In this document: piece after piece, positions 37,233-45,460 of the stretch
Layout of the letters: every line of letters starts with the position of its first letter
Position numbering within the stretch: position 1 is the first letter of the stretch
Translations under genes and position numbers: made by a program
The notes under the pieces: model-generated
Told to the model about the DNA's origin: nothing
The model's database searches: none
Seen by the model: the letters and a program-made list of their open reading frames with translations, nothing else
NCBI GenBank assembly: GCA_028684915.1
Contig: JAQUEZ010000008.1
Location: forward strand, 8,537-72,536
Reading direction: 5' to 3'
DNA length: 64,000 nucleotides
DNA from: Desulfobulbus sp.
GTDB taxonomy: Bacteria; Desulfobacterota; Desulfobulbia; Desulfobulbales; Desulfobulbaceae

Positions 37233-37730
37233 ATGGATAGACATTTATTGCAATTGATAGAGAATAGCCAGGAAGCTATTCTTATCGCTGACCGCCACGG
37301 AAAAATTCTTTATTGGAATTTAGGCGCTGAAAAAATGTTTGGCTATTCCTCATCAGAGGTGATTGGTCTATCCCTGGACCTCATCATTCCAGAAAATCTC
37401 CGAGCCCGTCATTGGGAAGGATTTTTTCAAGTCATGAAAACAGGGCAGACAAAATACAGCGCTGATTTGCTGAGAACACCTGGGATCGACAAAAATGGAC
37501 GTCGACTCTCTCTGGAGTTTAGTGTTGTTCTTTTGAAAAATGTGGAAAACTCTGCTATAGACGGGTGCGCTACCATAATGCGCGATGTCTCTTCGCGTTG
37601 GCAAAAAGAGCAAGAGCTCAAAAAACGCCTTGTTGATTGCGAACGGCAACTATCATCGACAGACAAAGGGACGCAATGCCGAAAATCAGGTCTATGCGCT
37701 GATTCGTTCCCAGTATGCCCACCTGAGTGA
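37233..37730 (+). CDS. Single PAS-domain protein without an output domain
   Basis: This 165-residue protein contains one PAS domain at about 3-125: LLQLIENSQEAILIADRHGK, then ILYWNLGAEKMFGYSSSEVI, then GCATIMRDVSSRW. A short helical tail follows and no kinase, HTH or GGDEF domain is visible. It could be a stand-alone sensor, or the stub of a larger regulator cut short near 37650. The start ATG 37233 follows GGAGGAAGC. It lies between the ferredoxin and the cytochrome pair, so a redox or NO-sensing role is a guess from context. Confidence 0.75.
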   Translation: MDRHLLQLIENSQEAILIADRHGKILYWNLGAEKMFGYSSSEVIGLSLDLIIPENLRARHWEGFFQVMKTGQTKYSADLLRTPGIDKNGRRLSLEFSVVLLKNVENSAIDGCATIMRDVSSRWQKEQELKKRLVDCERQLSSTDKGTQCRKSGLCADSFPVCPPE

Positions 37731-37864
37731 AGTGTTTGTATCGTCTGGAGTATTTTGGCGGATATTTTATTGGTAGGCGAGTTTTGTTTTTTTTAGACAG
37801 CAACATTCGTGAAATCAGGCCGTTCGAATTAATAGCCATGTTTTCTTAAAGCTTAAGGACACAA

Positions 37865-38377
37865 ATGAAGAAAATGATGCTTTTCCTGATAGGTGGTATC
37901 CTGATCGGTGTCGTTCTGGCATTGGGAGGTGCCGAAATGATTGAACGAACCTCAGGGGTAGAATTTTGTTCTTCATGTCACTCTATGAAGGCTGTTGCCC
38001 AGGCCTACAAAGAGGATATCCATGGAGGGATGAATAAATTTGGAGTTAAAGCTCATTGTGTCGATTGCCATCTGCCTCATGACAATGTTGTCCAGTATGT
38101 AAGCGCTAAAGGGTACAGTGGCGCCAAGGATGTACTGGGCGAATTGTTTTGGGCGAAATCTTTCGACTGGATGGGTAATCTGCAGCATCGTGAAGAATTC
38201 ACGTATTCCTCGGGCTGCAAGCAATGTCATGATCTCAATGCTATTCGCTATGAGATTCCCAAAGCTTATCTTGCTCATCGGGATTACAAAATGGGCGTTG
38301 TCACATCCTGCGTACACTGCCATCAGCATGTCGGGCATAAAGACATAAACGACTATCTCATAAAACAACAATTATAG
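37865..38377 (+). CDS. Tetrahaem cytochrome c, NapC/NirT (NrfH-like) family
   Basis: This 170-residue protein has one N-terminal membrane anchor (about 4-24) and four haem motifs: CSSCH, CVDCH, CKQCH and CVHCH. Size and layout fit NrfH/NapC quinol dehydrogenases that pass electrons from menaquinol to a periplasmic reductase. The octahaem HAO-like gene starts 11 bp after its stop, so the two form an electron-transfer pair, as NrfH does with NrfA or its homologue with epsilon-HAO. The presence of VKAHCVDCHLPHDN is typical of the family. Confidence 0.93.
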   Translation: MKKMMLFLIGGILIGVVLALGGAEMIERTSGVEFCSSCHSMKAVAQAYKEDIHGGMNKFGVKAHCVDCHLPHDNVVQYVSAKGYSGAKDVLGELFWAKSFDWMGNLQHREEFTYSSGCKQCHDLNAIRYEIPKAYLAHRDYKMGVVTSCVHCHQHVGHKDINDYLIKQQL

Positions 38378-38387
38378 GAGGAGGGAA

Positions 38388-39698
38388 ATGCGTCTATCAC
38401 TCGCGGTGATCTTGGCTGTCGGGTTCGTTGCACCAGCGTTCGCCCTGGAAAGCAATGTCAAAACTCTCAAGGTCGAGCGTGGGCTCACCCCAGAAGGGCA
38501 AAAATGCGTTGAGTGCCATGCTGAAAAACACCCAGGTATAGTTTCTGATTGGACCGCAAGTCGCCACGGACACGTCGGCGTTTCCTGTATCGATTGTCAC
38601 AGTGTCGATAAAGGTTCTCCTATGGCTGCACAAAACTGTCCTGGGGTAAAAGGCACAGATATTTATGTAACCACCATGGTAACCCCGGCGACCTGCGGAC
38701 GGTGCCATGCCAAAGAAGTTGAGGAGTTCGGCAAGAGTGGTCATTTTCGTGGCAGCCTCCAGTATAACGTTCCAGAAGGACGGAACTATAAATCCATGAC
38801 TGCCTTGATTGAAAAACACGAAGGCCAGGGCATGGATAAATACAAACGGGCTTCCGAGATGGCCGGTTGTATGCAATGTCATGGCTCTAAAATTAGTATG
38901 GGGGCCGATAAGCGCCCGACCCAGGAGAGTTGGCCCGCAGCCGGTGTCGGCACCATCTGGCCTGATGGCACGGTGGGTAACTGTGTTGTCTGCCATACTC
39001 GCCACCGTTTTGATATCGCTGAAGCAAGAAAACCGGCAGCCTGTGCGTCCTGTCACCTCGGACCTGATCATCCAGATATCGAGATCTTCGAGAATAGCAA
39101 ACATGGGCATATTTACAATGCTGAGGGAACAAAGTGGAATTTCGACAGTGCACCTGATGCATGGGAACCTGGAGATTATCGTGCGCCCACCTGCGCAGTG
39201 TGCCATATGAGCGGTATCGGTGCTCTAACATCAACGCACAATGTCTCCGAACGATTGAAATGGAATCTTTGGGCAGCTGAATCCAAGGTCCGCAATTCTC
39301 AAGATCCTCTGAGCCCACTCGCCGGTGACGGAGCGGAAGGCCGAAAGAAGATGACTATGGTCTGTAGCAACTGCCACTCCTCATTGCATACAGAGAATTT
39401 CTTCAAACAAGCTGACCTTAATATTGAACTGTACAATGAGGGATATTATCAGCCAGCCGAAGCCATGCGCAAAGAACTTGCTGACAAGAAACTCCTCAAA
39501 GACAATCCATGGGACGATGAATTCCAGAAGGTCTATTACCACCTATGGCACCATGAAGGTCGTCGCATGCGACAGGGTGCAGCCATGAATGGGCCTGATT
39601 ATGCCCACTGGCATGGTGTCTTTGAGCTGCAACAGGATCTCTACAAACTCAAGAGTATCTATAACAAACGACTGAAAACAGGAGCTATTGAGGACTAA
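38388..39698 (+). CDS. haoA: Octahaem cytochrome c, hydroxylamine oxidoreductase-like (nitrite/hydroxylamine reductase)
   Basis: This 436-residue secreted protein has a signal peptide ending near AFA (about residue 19) and eight CxxCH motifs: CVECH, CIDCH, CGRCH, CMQCH, CVVCH, CASCH, CAVCH and CSNCH. The C-terminal segment WHHEGRRMRQGAAMNGPDYA with HWHGVFELQ is typical of the HAO family. Partnering with a NapC-type quinol dehydrogenase points to the reductive epsilon-HAO group, which converts nitrite to hydroxylamine and/or ammonium, rather than to bacterial nitrifier HAO. The Tyr cross-link residue could not be assigned by eye. A clear terminator follows. Confidence 0.87.
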   Translation: MRLSLAVILAVGFVAPAFALESNVKTLKVERGLTPEGQKCVECHAEKHPGIVSDWTASRHGHVGVSCIDCHSVDKGSPMAAQNCPGVKGTDIYVTTMVTPATCGRCHAKEVEEFGKSGHFRGSLQYNVPEGRNYKSMTALIEKHEGQGMDKYKRASEMAGCMQCHGSKISMGADKRPTQESWPAAGVGTIWPDGTVGNCVVCHTRHRFDIAEARKPAACASCHLGPDHPDIEIFENSKHGHIYNAEGTKWNFDSAPDAWEPGDYRAPTCAVCHMSGIGALTSTHNVSERLKWNLWAAESKVRNSQDPLSPLAGDGAEGRKKMTMVCSNCHSSLHTENFFKQADLNIELYNEGYYQPAEAMRKELADKKLLKDNPWDDEFQKVYYHLWHHEGRRMRQGAAMNGPDYAHWHGVFELQQDLYKLKSIYNKRLKTGAIED

Positions 39699-39719
39699 GC
39701 AAGAAGCAAAGAGTCAGAA

Positions 39720-39752
39720 GGGAGGGCAGCGATGATGCCCTCCCTTTTTTTA
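39720..39752 (+). terminator. Terminator of the cytochrome operon
   Basis: The stem GGGAGGGCA (39720-39728) pairs with TGCCCTCCC (39736-39744) over a 7-base loop and is followed by TTTTTTT. It ends the NapC-type/HAO-like operon. Confidence 0.92.
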
Positions 39753-39866
39753 TTGGTTCCTTCCAATTGGACCAGCGGGGCAATATTCAGTTTGTCCCTG
39801 TTAGTCCTGAAAGTGATTGTGGACGGAAGTTTCTGGGGTTCCGGCTTCCCCCCTTACAGTACTTTT

Positions 39867-40109
39867 TCAGTAACCAATCCCAGCAGATGACACGTTAGCT
39901 GGATCAAAGGCGTGACAGGGAGTTACCGCATGTACGCAACCGCATTCGGGACACACGGTTTCAAAGGTTTCCATTTCAAAAAGATTCCCACATTGACCAC
40001 AGGTTATCGAAAGTGGCACCGGCATAGGCTGCTCCGAAAAGCCCATCATCCGTACTTTGTCTACCACCTGCTGTCCATTTTCAAAACTTCCGCTACAGCC
40101 GTCATGCAT
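39867..40109 (-). CDS. Small zinc-ribbon-like protein
   Basis: This 80-residue protein has two cysteine knuckles, CGQCGN and CPECGC, 15-20 residues apart, followed by HAVTPCHAFDP. That is a rubredoxin- or zinc-ribbon-type metal site. The N-terminal 35 residues (MHDGCSGSFENGQQVVDKVR) have no known match I recognise. ATG 40109 follows AAAGGAGATTGG. It follows the GTPase/ATPase operon on the same strand, 13 bp after the ATPase stop, and may be its last gene. Confidence 0.7.
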   Translation of the reverse strand: MHDGCSGSFENGQQVVDKVRMMGFSEQPMPVPLSITCGQCGNLFEMETFETVCPECGCVHAVTPCHAFDPANVSSAGIGY

Positions 40110-40121
40110 AACCAATCTCCT

Positions 40122-41162
40122 TTAAAATTCAAAATGTTCCAATGATTCTCCCTGGCGCAACATATGGCGCATTGACTGCACCTTGAAGTCCAGGGCTTCT
40201 ATATTTGAGAGGATTGCTCGTTCCCGGTCATTTGTTTCGATCACTCTGTGAATACCCCCGTTTTTGATGACGATGCGACGGTCCCCCATAAGAGCCAGCA
40301 TGGGGTCGTGGGTTGCCATCAAGACGATCTTGTCTTCATTCAATAGGAGTTTCAGGGCTTTTTTTCGGTCAATTCCCGCATTTTCTATCTCATCGATCAG
40401 AACGATGGGGGAGCGGCTGAGGATGGCTGTGTCAGCGATCATGAGCGCCCGTGATTGCCCGCCGGAAAGTGAGGTGATTGCTGTATCCGGAGCGAATTGT
40501 TCTCCGGCAAGGGCGTTTGCCTCACGAATAATATTCTGCACCACTTCTTCCGCATTGTTCACCATACGACTATCTGCATGAAGCCGTATAAATTCCTCCA
40601 CAGTCAGGTCCATGACAAAATTCATGTTTTGAGAAAGCTGAGCAACCAGCTTATCGGACGAACTGAAGCGCCATTTCGGATCGGGTACCTCACCGTTGAC
40701 CAGCAACCTCCGGCCGGTAGGGGTGTCCTTCTGGGCCATCCATTCAATATCACCCAATAATCGGCTTTTTCCAGATCCAGTAGGACCAACAATGCAAACT
40801 ATCTCGCCACGCTGAAATGTCAGTTTGTCAAAATTCTCCGGTTCGCCATCCTTATTGGTACCAGGATAAAGTGTTATCTCAATAACCGAGCGCTCTTTCC
40901 CGTCACCTAAAAACTCAAGCATCTGACTGATATAGGTTGCGGTACCAATGATAATTGACTCTGGATCAAGCGCCTTATCCTCGATCTCGTCCGGATCGAG
41001 TTTTTTCAGGAAAGTGGGAAGAGTATCCGTTTCTTCACCGGTCAATTCGAGACCTTGTGTGTTCAGGTAGCTATTTAAGAAAGGATAGCGACCAAACAGC
41101 TGCCCAATACCCATTTTTTCAAGTTCTTCTTGTATTTGCTTCACTGCGTTATCCTTTATCAA
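40122..41162 (-). CDS. Cytoplasmic ABC-type ATPase of the DUF1858-GTPase operon
   Basis: This 346-residue protein has an N-terminal extension of about 110 residues (with QEELEKMGIGQLFGRYPFLN) and an ABC ATPase domain. Walker A is CIVGPTGSGKSRLLGDIEW, the signature is SLSGGQSRALMIADTAILS, Walker B is PIVLIDEIENAGIDRKKA and the switch His is in LMATHDPML. No permease gene is nearby and Walker B is followed by EIE rather than EPT, so it may not be a transporter subunit. It abuts the GTPase gene (stop at 41163) and probably couples ATP hydrolysis to a protein-maturation or metal-loading step. Confidence 0.78.
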   Translation of the reverse strand: MIKDNAVKQIQEELEKMGIGQLFGRYPFLNSYLNTQGLELTGEETDTLPTFLKKLDPDEIEDKALDPESIIIGTATYISQMLEFLGDGKERSVIEITLYPGTNKDGEPENFDKLTFQRGEIVCIVGPTGSGKSRLLGDIEWMAQKDTPTGRRLLVNGEVPDPKWRFSSSDKLVAQLSQNMNFVMDLTVEEFIRLHADSRMVNNAEEVVQNIIREANALAGEQFAPDTAITSLSGGQSRALMIADTAILSRSPIVLIDEIENAGIDRKKALKLLLNEDKIVLMATHDPMLALMGDRRIVIKNGGIHRVIETNDRERAILSNIEALDFKVQSMRHMLRQGESLEHFEF

Positions 41163-41855
41163 TCATCTTTCAAGGTTGATCTTGCGCACATTGCCCATCT
41201 GATATTCGTCTCCGATACGAGTCTCACCAAGGCAATAAGAACAGAGTGCTGAAGGCATTGGAAAACGCAGTTCTCTTCCTTTCACGGTATCCACATGGAC
41301 ATCTTCTTGATACATAAGGGTGCCGAGTTCATAAGCACCCTGCCCGGTTAAACCATTGACATGCATGATGGTAGCCTTGGGGTTTACCGAATTGACTCGG
41401 CTTGCGAATACTTCTCGTTCCGCCTGTGAGACGATATCCCCTTTGGTGATCACAACAATATCTGCGCTTTTCAGCATTGGACCAATTTTTTTCGGGGTGT
41501 TGATGCCGCTGAGGTTATCAATGACACAGACCGCCCCGATATCCTTGATGTAGGGAGAACAGCGATTACACAACCCTGCTGATTCGCTGATAAGTAAGTC
41601 GAACCCTTCCTTCACTCCCCATTTGGAAACCTCTTCAATGTTGGATACGAAGTAGTGATCTGGACACAAGGCACCGGAAATCCCCTTACGAACGGGAATA
41701 CCCGCCTTGTCATATAGGAGGTCATCGTCGGTGGAGAGGCAGTCAAATTTGACGACGCCGACCTTCACCCCTTTTTGCATCAATGTCGCTGCCGTTTTCA
41801 GGATAATCGCTGTTTTGCCGGATGAGGGGGGACCAGATACAGTCACAAGGTTCAT
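41163..41855 (-). CDS. G3E-type GTPase (UreG/HypB/CobW-like)
   Basis: This 230-residue P-loop protein opens with VTVSGPPSSGKTAIILKTAA and has an ISESAGLCNRC motif. G3E GTPases that deliver metal to urease, hydrogenase and other enzymes share this layout, and VVITKGDIVSQAE serves as the guanine-specificity region. Two Cys pairs, CNRC and CSYC, could bind a metal. ATGA overlaps the substrate-binding-like gene upstream, and the ATPase gene follows at once. A metallochaperone role for a cargo metalloenzyme (for instance Hcp) is plausible but inferred only from context. Confidence 0.78.
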   Translation of the reverse strand: MNLVTVSGPPSSGKTAIILKTAATLMQKGVKVGVVKFDCLSTDDDLLYDKAGIPVRKGISGALCPDHYFVSNIEEVSKWGVKEGFDLLISESAGLCNRCSPYIKDIGAVCVIDNLSGINTPKKIGPMLKSADIVVITKGDIVSQAEREVFASRVNSVNPKATIMHVNGLTGQGAYELGTLMYQEDVHVDTVKGRELRFPMPSALCSYCLGETRIGDEYQMGNVRKINLER

Positions 41856-43081
41856 ATATCACCTCCCTGTACAGAACGGTTAAACAACTCCTCACAACGT
41901 GCTATTTCAGCAGATAGATCGGTTTTTAAAATTTTGTCCCAGCCAAGCCACATCATCGGAGCATCAGCGGGCAGCTTGTTATCCACCTCTGGATGCAACG
42001 ATGGAAAAAGGCCCTGGTGCGATAGAGTTTCTCCAACCGCTTTCGAGGCGAAGAAATCAACAATCGGTTGTAATTCCGCACCACGTTTTTTCTTCGCCAG
42101 CATGAAGATCGGGCTTATGATCGCTCCATCTTCGGGCCAAACCGGCTTCATCGTGCCCCCCTCTTTCGCCGTCTTTGTAAAAAAATAAGGCATAATGGTG
42201 ACTGCAGGCCGTTTCTGCTTCATCCTGTTACTTTTAATCATCTGGGCGGGGTGCATCGACAGAAGCATAGAACGACCCAATTTTTCAACGCCTCCATCTC
42301 CGTAACGATCATGTATATTGAGAAGAATTGCATTGAATAAGTCGAAATCCCCAACGGGCAATGAAACCGAACGTTCCCATTCCGGCTCCAGAAGATCAGC
42401 CCAGGAACGTGGGATCGCTCGGCCTTCCAACTCTGCTGTGTTGACAAGGAAGATTGCGGGAACAACAGAGATAAGTGAATAGTTACCAGAAGGGTCCCGC
42501 AGGTCACGCCCCGCGAACAGGGGATTTTCGTCAGTGTATTGCACCAGGTCAGCAAATACTCCCTGCGCCCGAAAACGACCAATTCTTTCCAGATCGAAAA
42601 AGAGATCAAACCCTGCCGACATAAAAAGATCGGGCAACTCTTCCGGGGATGTGATTCCAGCAAGATTATCCGCTACCCACTGGGTACCAACACTTGCAGC
42701 TTTAAGTTCGGTGTTGACACCGTGAAGACTGGTTTCTTCAGCAAAGCTGTTATATTGCTCAAGCAGAGGTATCCGAATCGGGCAAGGAAGCAGGCCTACC
42801 ACATTCAACCCATCTTCATTTATTGCTTCCGGCCTTGCCAGGGTTGGGTCTGCACTGCTGCGTTCAACGCTAATAACTTCATGCAACAGAGATATAAATG
42901 TTTCCCGATTCAAATTTTTCATTGCTAGCGCTGCATCCAGCGTGATCATTTTTCCAAACTGTTCACGCTGGGTCACATCTTCCATTTGCGGGAATCCGTT
43001 ACTAATAAATACTGCAACTGTTTCCGGATACCGCTCAGCGATCGAATGCAGGGTATCTGTTGCCTGAATATATTCCGTCAT
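41852..43081 (-). CDS. DUF1858 domain fused to an ABC substrate-binding-like protein
   Basis: This 409-residue protein has an N-terminal DUF1858 domain (about 3-65: DTLHSIAERYPETVAVFISN) and then a periplasmic-binding-protein-like fold from ~95 (VGLLPCPIRIPLLEQYNSF, PRSWADLLEPEWERSVSLP, TIMPYFFTKTA) resembling iron-type binding proteins. No signal peptide is present, so the binding domain is probably cytoplasmic. It heads an operon with a G3E GTPase and an ABC ATPase. Its promoter is divergent from hcp copy 3 and contains HcpR-like boxes. Function unknown; ligand or metal binding for enzyme maturation is the working idea. Confidence 0.72.
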   Translation of the reverse strand: MTEYIQATDTLHSIAERYPETVAVFISNGFPQMEDVTQREQFGKMITLDAALAMKNLNRETFISLLHEVISVERSSADPTLARPEAINEDGLNVVGLLPCPIRIPLLEQYNSFAEETSLHGVNTELKAASVGTQWVADNLAGITSPEELPDLFMSAGFDLFFDLERIGRFRAQGVFADLVQYTDENPLFAGRDLRDPSGNYSLISVVPAIFLVNTAELEGRAIPRSWADLLEPEWERSVSLPVGDFDLFNAILLNIHDRYGDGGVEKLGRSMLLSMHPAQMIKSNRMKQKRPAVTIMPYFFTKTAKEGGTMKPVWPEDGAIISPIFMLAKKKRGAELQPIVDFFASKAVGETLSHQGLFPSLHPEVDNKLPADAPMMWLGWDKILKTDLSAEIARCEELFNRSVQGGDI

Positions 43082-43162
43082 GGGGTACTCCTGTTGCTTC
43101 TAGGGTTGATTTTGTTCCTCTGAAGGAATGATCTCAATGTACTCAGATTTTCAGATTTGAAA

Positions 43163-43176
43163 TTGATCTACGTCAA
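43163..43176. promoter_or_regulatory. HcpR/FNR-like box 1 in the hcp3 divergent promoter
   Basis: TTGATCTACGTCAA differs from the perfect TTGAC-N4-GTCAA palindrome at one base (T for C at position 5). It lies 82 bp from the start of the minus-strand DUF1858 gene. Confidence 0.6.
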
Positions 43177-43240
43177 AAACCGTTAATTTCTTTCTGTGGG
43201 TCATTGACGTGGTGAAAAAGAATCTGCTTTTTTAAAAAAA

Positions 43241-43254
43241 TTGACCTAGGTCAA
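43241..43254. promoter_or_regulatory. HcpR-type operator 2 in the hcp3 divergent promoter
   Basis: TTGACCTAGGTCAA is a perfect TTGAC-N4-GTCAA palindrome and its centre CTAG is itself symmetric. It is 175 bp upstream of the hcp copy 3 start. Together with box 1 it makes common control of hcp3 and the minus-strand DUF1858-GTPase-ATPase operon likely. Confidence 0.75.
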
Positions 43255-43428
43255 AGATCCCCTCTCCAGAATTTGTATGATGCAAGGGAACGTGCAGGCA
43301 GGGATATGCGGTTTTGAAGTTCTGCATCCTCTTCCCCCACCTGCTCTTTGCTGGAAAAATAATCATATAACCAATAAGCAAGGCTGGATAAAATCAGCTC
43401 AGCATCAACAAAAATCGAGGTGATCAAT

Positions 43429-45150
43429 ATGAGTATGTTCTGTTTTCAATGCCAGGAGGCGGCAAAAGGTACCGGGTGTACGATAAAAGGGATGTGCGGA
43501 AAGGAGGAGTCAACTGCAAAGCTGCAGGACTTGCTCATTTATGACATGAAAGGCATTGCAGTTCTGGCAAAAAACCTGAAAAAGGCAGGTGTAGAGGTTG
43601 ATATGTCTGTCGGTCTGTTTCTTGCTCAGGGACTGTTTACTACCATAACAAATGCGAACTTTGACAACGCAAGCCTCGAATCCTGGATAAAAAGATCCCA
43701 AGTTATCAAGGCCAGACTCAAGGATCAGTTTGATGCTATGAATCCATCCGAGGAGAAAACCTCGATCTGGACAAAACTGATGCAATTCCTGGGGGGCGGA
43801 AAACAGCAGGGCGCCTCTGAGCAGCTCCACCACTCAGCACTTTGGTTTTCCAGTGATCGCTCGCTTTTTCAAGAGAAAGCAGCAACAGTGGGCGTTCTTG
43901 CGACAGAAAACGAAGATGTCCGCTCATTGCGTGAGCTGCTTATCCTCGGCCTAAAAGGTATTGGGGCGTATGCCGAACATGCGGCGGTTCTTGGTGTTGA
44001 AAAAGAAGAGATCTATGACTTTGTTATCGAGGGGCTGGCCTCTACCACTGAAGATCTTGCCGTGGATGACATGATTGCATTGGTGTTAAGGGCCGGTGAG
44101 TGCGCGGTAACCACTATGGCTGCCCTGGATACTGCAAACACCACGGCCTACGGCAATCCTGAAATCACGCAGGTTGAACTCGGTGTTGGAGAAAATCCGG
44201 GAATCCTTATCAGCGGCCATGATCTTAAAGACATGGAAGAGCTTCTCCTCCAAACCCAGGGCACAGGGGTGGATGTTTACACCCACGGCGAGATGCTTCC
44301 AGCGCATTACTATCCGGCTTTCAAGAAATATGACAATTTGAAAGGCAATTATGGCAGCTCATGGTGGCACCAGAACCAGGATTTTGAATCCTTTAACGGT
44401 CCCATCCTGATGACCACCAACTGTATTATCCCCATTAAAGAGTCCAACACCTACAAAGAACGAATGTACACTACTGCCATGGCAGGTTATCCAGGTGTGA
44501 CTCATATTCCGGAGCGGGTAAACGGCAACCCGAAAGATTTTTCGGCCATCATTGAGCAGGCAAGAGGATGTAAACCACCGGTAGAGATTGAAAAGGGCAC
44601 CATCGTCGGTGGCTTTGCTCACGATCAGGTACTCGCCCTGGCAGACAAGGTTGTGGACGCGGTTAAGTCTGGAGCTATCAAACGCTTTGTCGTCATGGCA
44701 GGTTGTGATGGCAGACAGAAAGGTCGTAACTACTTCACAGAAGTTGCCCAAAATCTCCCACAGGATGCAGTGATTTTGACCGCAGGCTGTGCCAAGTATC
44801 GCTACAATAAGCTTAATCTCGGTGACATCGGCGGTATTCCCCGAGTACTTGATGCGGGGCAGTGTAATGACAGCTACTCGCTAGCCGTGATCGCACTCAA
44901 ACTCAAGGAGGTGTTCGGACTTGAAGACATCAACGAGCTTCCAATCTCATTTGATATCGGCTGGTATGAACAGAAAGCGGTTGCGGTACTGCTGGCCCTG
45001 TTGCACCTCGGCGTCAAAGGCATCCGTCTTGGCCCGACCCTGCCGGCCTTTATTTCCCCGGCAGTGTTGAATGTTCTCGTGGAAAATTTCAATATCAAGC
45101 CAATCGGTACCGTCGAAGAGGATATTGCCGCTATGATGGCTGGAAATTAA
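43429..45150 (+). CDS. hcp: Hybrid cluster protein, class I (copy 3, longer divergent variant)
   Basis: This 573-residue Hcp begins [20 protein letters not shown], the class I motif in its Desulfovibrio-like form CFQC. It carries an insert around residues 105-140 ([20 protein letters not shown]) that copies 1 and 2 lack. The cluster ligand regions are [52 protein letters not shown] and WYEQKAV. It is less like copies 1 and 2 than they are like each other. ATG 43429 follows GAGGTG. HcpR-type boxes lie upstream. Confidence 0.96.
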   Translation: MSMFCFQCQEAAKGTGCTIKGMCGKEESTAKLQDLLIYDMKGIAVLAKNLKKAGVEVDMSVGLFLAQGLFTTITNANFDNASLESWIKRSQVIKARLKDQFDAMNPSEEKTSIWTKLMQFLGGGKQQGASEQLHHSALWFSSDRSLFQEKAATVGVLATENEDVRSLRELLILGLKGIGAYAEHAAVLGVEKEEIYDFVIEGLASTTEDLAVDDMIALVLRAGECAVTTMAALDTANTTAYGNPEITQVELGVGENPGILISGHDLKDMEELLLQTQGTGVDVYTHGEMLPAHYYPAFKKYDNLKGNYGSSWWHQNQDFESFNGPILMTTNCIIPIKESNTYKERMYTTAMAGYPGVTHIPERVNGNPKDFSAIIEQARGCKPPVEIEKGTIVGGFAHDQVLALADKVVDAVKSGAIKRFVVMAGCDGRQKGRNYFTEVAQNLPQDAVILTAGCAKYRYNKLNLGDIGGIPRVLDAGQCNDSYSLAVIALKLKEVFGLEDINELPISFDIGWYEQKAVAVLLALLHLGVKGIRLGPTLPAFISPAVLNVLVENFNIKPIGTVEEDIAAMMAGN

Positions 45151-45163
45151 ATTAAGAAAGGTC

Positions 45164-45198
45164 CCTATCTGCTGCCATTTTCCACGGCAGCAGATAGG
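45164..45198 (+). terminator. Hairpin terminator after hcp copy 3
   Basis: The 13-bp stem CCTATCTGCTGCC (45164-45176) pairs with GGCAGCAGATAGG (45186-45198) over a 9-base loop, followed by TTGTG. The T-tract is weak but the stem is strong and the position fits. Confidence 0.65.
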
Positions 45199-45324
45199 TT
45201 GTGTGGGGGGAAGACCCAATAAGAACGAAAAACCTCGCTAAATCTAATGACCTGGCAGCCATGATTAGGCTTCCTCCCCGCCATGATTGATTTAGAGGAT
45301 ATATTTTTGCCTCAAGAAATCTTT

Positions 45325-45460
45325 CTGTCGGAAAACATATGTTTTCCGACAGGAGGCTAACTGGCAGCAGCAAAACGAAATCTAATCCATGTTTTTTATA
45401 CGAAAAACTCTGTCGGAAAGCTATAGTGTACGGAAAATCTTAACAGGAGGTTTTCCGTAT
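45325..45460. other. Probable resolution (res) site of the transposon
   Basis: A perfect 28-bp palindrome is built from CTGTCGGAAAACAT and its reverse complement (45325-45352). The half-site recurs as CTGTCGGAAAGC (45410-45421), as TACGGAAAAT and as the inverted TTTTCCGTA just before the resolvase start. This three-part cluster directly upstream of a serine resolvase fits the res site organisation of Tn3-family elements, in which subsites I-III are inverted repeats of the same 12-bp motif. Confidence 0.75.
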
